From Mangrovicoccus sp. HB161399 (GTDB lineage Bacteria > Pseudomonadota > Alphaproteobacteria > Rhodobacterales > Rhodobacteraceae): a stretch of 64,000 bases of DNA. The notes under the pieces were generated by a model. It did no database searches, was not told where the DNA came from, and saw nothing but the letters and a program-made list of their open reading frames with translations. Made by a program: the position numbers and the translations under genes. The DNA lies in assembly GCF_013184745.1 (NCBI RefSeq), contig NZ_JAATVU010000020.1, forward strand, positions 1-64,000. Direction: 5' to 3'. How positions within the stretch are numbered: position 1 is the stretch's first letter; each line of letters opens with the position of its first letter. Below are positions 58,640 to 64,000 of the stretch, piece by piece.

Positions 58640-59145
58640 TCCGCGCCCTAGTCACCAGGCTCGGCAGCGACCGGCGGGCGGCAACGCTCGCCGCGATCAT
58701 CATCCTGCAGGCGCTCTGCGCCGCCTACTTCCTCAGCGACGTGGTCATCGACCTGCTGACCGGCACCGAGGAATCGCGCGAACCGGTGCAGATGGCGCTG
58801 GAAACCATTGCCTCGCTGGCGATGTGCGCCGGGGTGACGGCGCTTTGGCTGCAGCTGAAGCGGCTTCTGGCCGAGCTCGACGCGCTCGACCGCGGCATCC
58901 GCATGGCCCGCGGCGAGGTCGCCCAGCTGGTGGATTCGCATTTCGACCGCTGGACGCTGACCAAGTCCGAGCGCGACGTGGCGCTGCTGCTGCTCAAGGG
59001 GCTCGACAACAAGGCGATCGCCGAGATGCGCGGCACCGCCCCCGGCACGGTCCGCGCCCAGACGGCGGCGATCTATTCCAAGGCCGGGGTCGAGGGACGC
59101 GCCGACCTGTTCTGCCATTTCATGGAAGAGCTGATGGCGGAGTGA
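58636..59145 (+). CDS. membrane-anchored LuxR-type regulator
   Basis: A 169-residue protein. Two N-terminal transmembrane helices (about 15-37 and 50-71) are followed by a short amphipathic linker (about 75-100) and a LuxR-type HTH (about 105-162: LTKSERDVALLLLKGLDNKAIA). It has no receiver or autoinducer domain, so the signal probably arrives through the membrane part. The ATGA overlap with cytochrome b suggests it senses that protein's state. Confidence 0.88.
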   Translation: MIRALVTRLGSDRRAATLAAIIILQALCAAYFLSDVVIDLLTGTEESREPVQMALETIASLAMCAGVTALWLQLKRLLAELDALDRGIRMARGEVAQLVDSHFDRWTLTKSERDVALLLLKGLDNKAIAEMRGTAPGTVRAQTAAIYSKAGVEGRADLFCHFMEELMAE

Positions 59146-59160
59146 ACCGCCGGCCGGAAA

Positions 59161-59205
59161 CGGAAAGGGCCGCCCGGAGTTTCCTCCGCGCGGCCCCGGT
59201 TTCCG
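59161..59205. terminator. bidirectional terminator-like hairpin
   Basis: A long imperfect hairpin: outer CGGAAA/TTTCCG, then GGGCCGC/GCGGCCC and CGGAG/CTCCG with a TTTC loop. It lies between the convergent LuxR and CbiM genes. Confidence 0.55.
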
Positions 59206-59220
59206 TCCGTCCGCCTGCGC

Positions 59221-59892
59221 TCAGGCGAAGAGGCGCTTGTTGAAGAGCGGGGTCGAGGCAGCGCCCCGTGCCGATTTCGCGGCGCCCAGCACGGCCAGGT
59301 CGGCCAGCGGCTCGAGCAGGATGACCGACATGTAGGCGACGCCGAAGGAGGCGACATTGGCGATGTTCGCCGCGCCGAAGCCCTGGCCGTAGAAGGCCCA
59401 GAAGGCGACCCAGGCGACCACGCCGCCCTGGTAGGCGGTCGAGAGCTTCAGCGCCTGGCCGTAGGTCAGGTCGACATAGGCGGTATCCGGCGCGATGATG
59501 CGCTTGGCCAGCGCCGAGACGGCCCAGAGCGGCACCAGCAGCGTCGTCACGTTCATGCCGTATTGCGGCAGGTCGAACTGCGCGAAGAACATCCCCTGCA
59601 GCAGCAGCGCCATGGCGAGGCCGATCGAGGCAGCGCCGCCGCCGAACATCAGGAACAGCGTGGAGCCGAGGATGAAATGGACCTCGGAAACGCCGACCGG
59701 AAAATGCGGCAGGATCTGGAAGAAGGAGAAGGCCAGCGCGGTGGTCGCAGCCGAACGGCCCGCCAGCGCGGCGGCGCCGCTTTCCTTCGCGGTCTGCCAG
59801 GCCATCTTCGCCGTCAGGCCGAGGCCGCCGAGGGCCGTCACCACCGAAAGACCGAGTTTCGCGCCGGTCACGACGCCAGGTTCGATATGCAT
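59221..59892 (-). CDS. CbiM-family ECF-type cobalt transporter permease
   Basis: A 223-residue polytopic membrane protein of the CbiM family. The N-terminal Met-His (MHIEPG) that coordinates metal in CbiM is present, and FQILPHFPVGVSEVHFILGS is a family signature. About six transmembrane helices are expected. It transports cobalt or a related metal for cobalamin synthesis; the upstream cobalamin riboswitch supports this. CbiN, CbiQ and CbiO are not adjacent. ATG at 59892 is chosen because it starts the conserved MHIEPG. Confidence 0.85.
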   Translation of the reverse strand: MHIEPGVVTGAKLGLSVVTALGGLGLTAKMAWQTAKESGAAALAGRSAATTALAFSFFQILPHFPVGVSEVHFILGSTLFLMFGGGAASIGLAMALLLQGMFFAQFDLPQYGMNVTTLLVPLWAVSALAKRIIAPDTAYVDLTYGQALKLSTAYQGGVVAWVAFWAFYGQGFGAANIANVASFGVAYMSVILLEPLADLAVLGAAKSARGAASTPLFNKRLFA

Positions 59893-59955
59893 GTCTCTGT
59901 CCTTTCCGCACCACCCGTGCGGCTTGAGTTTGCGCCCCTCGCGGGGCCTTCCGAT

Positions 59956-60100
59956 GGCAGGTCTCCTGACTCGCGGCACTCGCCTTCCCCGCCTTCCCGG
60001 ACCTCCGCGGGTCCAGTGGCTTCATGGGGTCGGCCGCCGCCTACAGTTGCGGGGGCAGTCACGGATTCGGTCCCTGATGGGTACGCCTGACCGTGTTCCC
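59956..60100 (-). promoter_or_regulatory. cobalamin riboswitch
   Basis: Read on the minus strand it contains the conserved elements of the class I B12 riboswitch: GGGAACACGG at the 5' end, CTGCCCCCGCAACTGTA, GAAGCCACTGG, and the B12 box AGTCAGGAGACCTGCC near the 3' end. It lies 63 bases before the CbiM gene and would repress it when adenosylcobalamin is abundant. Confidence 0.95.
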
Positions 60101-60197
60101 TTTCTCATCCCGCTTGCCTGGGGCGCGCGGGAACCATCGGGGCGTATAATTGCGCGAATCCGGCCGCGGAGTAAAGCTGTCTCTGCGCCGCAGCGCG

Positions 60198-60776
60198 TCA
60201 GCGTCCGCCCAGGTCGCGGTGGCGCGGACAGGTGGCGACATGGTCGTTCACCAGCCCGCAGGCCTGCATCCAGGCATAGGTGATGGTCGGCCCGCAGAAG
60301 CGGAATCCGCGCTTCTTCAGGTCCTTGGACAGCGCGCGGGACTCGGCCGTCTCGGCAGGGACATCGGCCATCGTCGCCCGCCCCGGCTGCAGCACCTGCC
60401 CGCCGGTGAAGCTCCAGCAATGGTCCGAGAAGGCCTCTGCGCTTCCGAACTCCAGCCAGGCGCGGGCATTGCCGATCGTCGCCTCGATCTTGCCGCGGTG
60501 CCGCACGATCCCGGCATTGCTGAGGAGCCGCTGCACCTCCGGTTCGCCCCAATGCGCGATGGTTCCGGGATGGAACCCCTCGAAGGCCTCGCGGAACGCG
60601 TCGCGCTTCCGCAGGATGGTGATCCAGCTCAGCCCGGCCTGGAAGCCGTCGAGGACCAGCTTCTCCCACAGCGCGCGGCCGTCGCGTTCGGGCACGCCCC
60701 ATTCCGTGTCGTGATAGGCCACGTAGAGCGGATCCTCGCCGCACCAGCCGCATCTTCCGTCCATCCGCGCCTCCAT
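60198..60776 (-). CDS. tag: DNA-3-methyladenine glycosylase I
   Basis: A 192-residue helix-hairpin-helix-type DNA repair enzyme that removes 3-methyladenine. The zinc-binding Cys near the N-terminus (RCGWCGEDPLY) and His/Cys near the C-terminus (NDHVATCPRH) are present, as is YHDTEWGVP. ATG at 60776 is used; ATG at 60764 gives the typical MDGRCGW start and is equally likely. Confidence 0.94.
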   Translation of the reverse strand: MEARMDGRCGWCGEDPLYVAYHDTEWGVPERDGRALWEKLVLDGFQAGLSWITILRKRDAFREAFEGFHPGTIAHWGEPEVQRLLSNAGIVRHRGKIEATIGNARAWLEFGSAEAFSDHCWSFTGGQVLQPGRATMADVPAETAESRALSKDLKKRGFRFCGPTITYAWMQACGLVNDHVATCPRHRDLGGR

Positions 60777-60860
60777 AGCTGCGGAAGGATTAGAACATTC
60801 GCGGAACTTAAGTCAAAATTAAAGACACGGGCGCAGGCTTTTGCGCGGAAGGAGCGCGTC

Positions 60861-61688
60861 ATGGCTCAGAAGAACAGGGGACAGGCACAGGGGCAGGACC
60901 CGCTGGCCATTGCCGCGGCCGAACGAGACCGCAACACGCTGGCGATGGTCCGCCAGGCGCTGGAGCGGCGCAATGCGCTGCTCGCCTTCCAGCCGGTGGT
61001 GCAGGCCCGGCAGCCGGACAAGCCCGCCTTCTACGAGGGGCTGATCCGCATCCTCGACGAAACCGGGCGGATCATTCCTGCGCGGGACTTCATCGAGGTG
61101 GTGGACAGCCAGGAACTGGGCCGCAAGATCGACACGCTGGCGCTGGATCTGGGCCTGCAGGAACTGGCCAACGAACCCTCGCTGCGGCTGTCGATCAACA
61201 TGTCGGCCCGCTCCATCGGCTACCGGCCCTGGATCGAGACGCTGGAACGCGGGCTGACCGCCCATCCCACCGTGGCGGAGCGGCTGATCCTGGAGATCAG
61301 CGAAAGCTCCGCCATGCTGATGCCCGATCTGATCGCCGCCTTCATGGGCGAGATCCAGGCCAAGGGCATCGCCTTCGCGCTGGACGATTTCGGTGAGGGC
61401 TACACGAATTTCCGCTACCTTCGGGATTTCTACTTCGACCTGGCGAAGATCAGCGGCGATTTCGTCCGCGGCGTCGCCGAAAGCCCCGACAACCAGGTGG
61501 TGATCCAGGCCATGGTATCGGTCGCGCAGCATTTCGACATGTTCACCGTCTGCGAAGCGGTGGAGAGCAGCACCGATGCCGCATTCCTCGCCGCGGCCGG
61601 GGTGGATTGCCTGCAGGGATACCATTTCGGCGCGCCCACCGTGCGCCCGCCCTGGCGCCCGGATCTGGAGCGCGCGGCGGCGGGCTGA
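60861..61688 (+). CDS. EAL-domain cyclic-di-GMP phosphodiesterase
   Basis: A 275-residue single-domain EAL protein. The signature is EGL (59-61, YEGLIR), with SINMSAR, EISES, DDFGEGYTNF and QGYHFGAP. Catalytic residues for metal binding appear intact, including the Lys of LAKISGDF, so it is probably active, lowering c-di-GMP. It has no GGDEF or sensor domain. The ATG follows an AAGGAG ribosome-binding site. Confidence 0.93.
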   Translation: MAQKNRGQAQGQDPLAIAAAERDRNTLAMVRQALERRNALLAFQPVVQARQPDKPAFYEGLIRILDETGRIIPARDFIEVVDSQELGRKIDTLALDLGLQELANEPSLRLSINMSARSIGYRPWIETLERGLTAHPTVAERLILEISESSAMLMPDLIAAFMGEIQAKGIAFALDDFGEGYTNFRYLRDFYFDLAKISGDFVRGVAESPDNQVVIQAMVSVAQHFDMFTVCEAVESSTDAAFLAAAGVDCLQGYHFGAPTVRPPWRPDLERAAAG

Positions 61689-61870
61689 ACCCGCAAACCG
61701 CGCCAGACGGCGTTAACCACGTTGCCGAGGCGGAATATCCGCCATGCGCAAGCCATTGTGACGCGACATGAGACCATCTGTCCGTTGCCCCTCCCCCGCC
61801 TCTCTCCCTAATCAGAATGTGTCGGTCCGGGCTTGGCCCGGGCTCAATCGGAGAAGGGGGAGACCTACTC

Positions 61871-63046
61871 ATGACCGGTATCGTAATCGCATCGGCTGCC
61901 CGCACCGCCGTCGGCAGCTTCCTGGGGTCTTTCGCCAACACCCCGGCCAGTGACCTCGGCGCTGCCGTGATCGAGGCCGTCGTCGCCCGCGCGGGCATCG
62001 ACAAGGCCGACGTGTCCGAGACCATCCTCGGCCAGGTCCTGACCGCCGCCACCGGCCAGAACCCGGCGCGCCAGGCCCATATCAAGGCCGGCCTGCCGCA
62101 GGAATCCGCCGCCTGGGGCATCAACCAGGTCTGCGGCTCGGGCCTGCGCGCCGTCGCGCTCGGCGCACAGCACATCATGCTGGGCGATGCCTCGGTCGTC
62201 GTCGCCGGCGGCCAGGAAAGCATGTCGCTGAGCCCCCATGCCGCCACGCTGCGCCAGGGCCAGAAGATGGGCGACATGAAATACATCGACACGATGATCA
62301 ATGACGGCCTGTGGGACGCGTTCAACAACTACCACATGGGCCAGACCGCCGAGAACGTCGCCGAGAAGTGGCAGATCAGCCGCGAGATGCAGGACGAGTT
62401 CGCGGTCGCCTCGCAGAACAAGGCCGAGGCCGCGCAGGCCGCCGGCAAGTTCGCCGACGAGATCATCCCGTTCCTGATCAAGACCCGCAAGGGCGACATC
62501 ACCGTCGATGCGGACGAGTACATCCGCAAGGGCGCCACGATCGAGGCCATGCAGAAGCTGCGCCCGGCCTTCATCAAGGACGGCACCGTGACCGCGGCCA
62601 ACGCCTCGGGCATCAATGACGGCGCGGCCGCCGTCCTGCTGATGACCGCCGCCGAGGCCGAGAAGCGCGGGATCGAGCCGCTCGCCCACATCAAGTCCTA
62701 CGCCACCGCCGGCCTCGACCCGTCGATCATGGGCGTCGGCCCGATCTACGCGTCGCGCAAGGCGCTGGACAAGGCAGGCTGGAAGGTCGACGATCTCGAC
62801 CTGATCGAGGCCAACGAGGCCTTTGCCGCCCAGGCCTGCGCGGTGAACAAGGACATGGGCTGGGATCCGGCGAAGGTGAACGTCAACGGCGGCGCCATCG
62901 CCATCGGCCACCCGATCGGCGCCTCCGGCTGCCGCGTCCTGAACACGCTGCTGTTCGAGATGAAGCGCCAGAACGCCAAGAAGGGCCTTGCCACGCTGTG
63001 CATCGGCGGCGGCATGGGCGTCGCGCTCTGCGTCGAGCGCCCCTGA
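61871..63046 (+). CDS. phaA: acetyl-CoA C-acetyltransferase (PhaA)
   Basis: A 391-residue thiolase. The nucleophile Cys is C88 (NQVCGSG), with His in GHPIGASG (about 349) and the second Cys in LCIGGGMG (about 378). It condenses two acetyl-CoA to acetoacetyl-CoA. Location before phaB indicates polyhydroxybutyrate synthesis. An AGAAGGGGGAG ribosome-binding site precedes the ATG. Confidence 0.96.
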   Translation: MTGIVIASAARTAVGSFLGSFANTPASDLGAAVIEAVVARAGIDKADVSETILGQVLTAATGQNPARQAHIKAGLPQESAAWGINQVCGSGLRAVALGAQHIMLGDASVVVAGGQESMSLSPHAATLRQGQKMGDMKYIDTMINDGLWDAFNNYHMGQTAENVAEKWQISREMQDEFAVASQNKAEAAQAAGKFADEIIPFLIKTRKGDITVDADEYIRKGATIEAMQKLRPAFIKDGTVTAANASGINDGAAAVLLMTAAEAEKRGIEPLAHIKSYATAGLDPSIMGVGPIYASRKALDKAGWKVDDLDLIEANEAFAAQACAVNKDMGWDPAKVNVNGGAIAIGHPIGASGCRVLNTLLFEMKRQNAKKGLATLCIGGGMGVALCVERP

Positions 63047-63062
63047 CCTGAACAGCAAGACC

Positions 63063-63094
63063 CCGGCGCACCCGCTGGACAGCGGGTGCGCCGG
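63063..63094 (+). promoter_or_regulatory. perfect hairpin between phaA and phaB
   Basis: CCGGCGCACCCGCT / AGCGGGTGCGCCGG, a perfect 14-bp stem with a four-base loop, in the 116-base gap. It lacks a T tract, so it is more likely a processing or attenuating element than a full terminator. Confidence 0.6.
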
Positions 63095-63162
63095 GCTGCC
63101 GCCAACCGGACAAGACGCGACCGGGGCGCGGGACATACAACCCCGAGGAGAGAGGGACGAAT

Positions 63163-63885
63163 ATGGGACGTGTAGCACTGGTCACCGGCGGCGTGCGCGG
63201 CATCGGCGCGGCAATCTGCAAGGCGCTGACCGCCGAAGGATACACCGTGGCCGCCACCTATGCGGGCAATGACGCCGCAGCCAAGGAATTCAAGGAAGAG
63301 ACCGGCATCGCGGTCTACAAGTGGAACGTCCGCGACTACGAGGATTCCAAGACCGGCATCGAGCAGGTCGAATCCGAGCTGGGCCCGATCGACGTGGTCG
63401 TCGCCAACGCGGGCATCACCAAGGATGCGCCGTTCCACAAGATGACCCCGGAACAATGGCAGCAGGTGATCGACACCAACCTGACCGGCGTGTTCAACAC
63501 CGTCCATCCGGTCTGGCCGGGCATGCGCGAGCGCGGCTTCGGCCGGGTCATCGTGATCTCCTCGATCAACGGCCAGAAGGGCCAGTTCGGCCAGGTGAAC
63601 TACGCCGCCACCAAGGCCGGCGACCTCGGCATCATCAAGTCGCTCGCCCAGGAAGGCGCCTCCAAGGGCATCACCGCCAACGCGGTCTGCCCCGGCTACA
63701 TCGGCACCGACATGGTCATGGCGATCGACGAGAAGATCCGCGAGAAGATCATCGCCGGCATCCCGGTCGGCCGCCTCGGCACGCCCGAGGAAATCGCGCG
63801 CTGCGTCTGCTTCCTCGCCTCCGACGATGCGGGCTTCATCAGCGGCTCGACCATCTCGGCGAACGGCGCGCAGTTCTTCGTCTGA
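63163..63885 (+). CDS. phbB: acetoacetyl-CoA reductase (PhaB)
   Basis: A 240-residue short-chain dehydrogenase making (R)-3-hydroxybutyryl-CoA with NADPH. TGGVRGIG is the cofactor motif, with Ser in VISSING and the YxxxK as YAATK. It follows phaA. The polymerase phaC is not in the window. A terminator follows. Confidence 0.95.
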   Translation: MGRVALVTGGVRGIGAAICKALTAEGYTVAATYAGNDAAAKEFKEETGIAVYKWNVRDYEDSKTGIEQVESELGPIDVVVANAGITKDAPFHKMTPEQWQQVIDTNLTGVFNTVHPVWPGMRERGFGRVIVISSINGQKGQFGQVNYAATKAGDLGIIKSLAQEGASKGITANAVCPGYIGTDMVMAIDEKIREKIIAGIPVGRLGTPEEIARCVCFLASDDAGFISGSTISANGAQFFV

Positions 63886-63913
63886 CCGCCTTCCGCCGCA
63901 GCGGAACCCACAG

Positions 63914-63938
63914 GGCCAGCCTTCGGGCTGGCCTTTTT
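63914..63938 (+). terminator. intrinsic terminator of pha operon
   Basis: GGCCAGCC / GGCTGGCC with a TTCG loop and a five-T run, 28 bases after phaB. Confidence 0.9.
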
Positions 63939-64000
63939 CGCGGCCCGACCCCGCCTGCGGCTCCGCAGGGGATTTACCCCGCGGCCCGGCTCGCCTAGCT

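Noticed and set aside
59956-60197. Small coding frames in the leader of the CbiM gene
   Set aside because: The sequence contains all conserved cobalamin riboswitch elements, which explains it better than coding.

Overview
The window comes from a high-GC alphaproteobacterium, most likely a member of the Rhodobacterales (Paracoccaceae/Roseobacteraceae group). The grounds are GC-rich codon use, ThyX in place of ThyA, a DUF1467 protein beside methylmalonyl-CoA epimerase, an argH / LptM-type lipoprotein / lysA / TIGR02302 neighbourhood, phaA-phaB, and glnK-amtB. It is chromosomal housekeeping DNA with several accessory insertions. No rRNA, tRNA, CRISPR array, transposase or integrase was recognised.

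Layout. 1-916 is gene-free. 917-7031 holds an orphan RTX protein, thrS with a small overlapping partner, an ArsC/Spx-like protein, a cold-shock protein and thyX. 7229-12555 holds a glyoxalase, a MarR regulator, an XRE regulator with sdhE, aspartate aminotransferase, a flavodoxin-type quinone reductase and a MATE pump. 12633-24550 holds ppk2, the two halves of an MnmC-type tRNA modification enzyme as divergent genes, a DMT permease, a lytic transglycosylase, dapA-trmO, a GH19 endolysin-like gene, smpB, sseA and a class I aminotransferase homologue that has lost its PLP lysine. 24551-26905 is a 2.35-kb gene-free stretch with a 9-bp tandem repeat. 26906-38731 holds a class A PBP, glnK-amtB, a DegT-type aminotransferase, a lower-GC membrane-protein pair and an RND pump. 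38800-41712 holds a second RTX protein, DUF1467, mce and an orphan response regulator.

41763-46696 is the clearest accessory block. It holds an MT-A70 adenine methyltransferase, a C5-cytosine methyltransferase and a NgoMIV-like restriction endonuclease in one overlapping operon behind a perfect palindrome, followed by a membrane-anchored pentapeptide-repeat protein with a mosaic base composition. aspS and another gene-free stretch (48600-49538) follow. 49539-56984 is the argH-to-TIGR02302 cluster, interrupted between the LptM-like gene and lysA by a peptidoglycan-hydrolase-like gene and an unknown membrane protein. 57016-59145 holds a TlpA-type thioredoxin, then a compact operon of PepSY protein, cytochrome b and membrane-anchored LuxR regulator, preceded by two adjoining palindromes. 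59221-60100 is a solitary CbiM-type permease under a cobalamin riboswitch. The window closes with tag, an EAL-domain protein, and phaA-phaB for polyhydroxybutyrate precursor synthesis.

The most unusual items are the lysine-less aminotransferase homologue (23156-24550), the double-methyltransferase NgoMIV-type restriction system with its candidate operator, the PepSY/cytochrome b/LuxR operon with its palindromes, the two mosaic-composition membrane genes, and the three long gene-free stretches.
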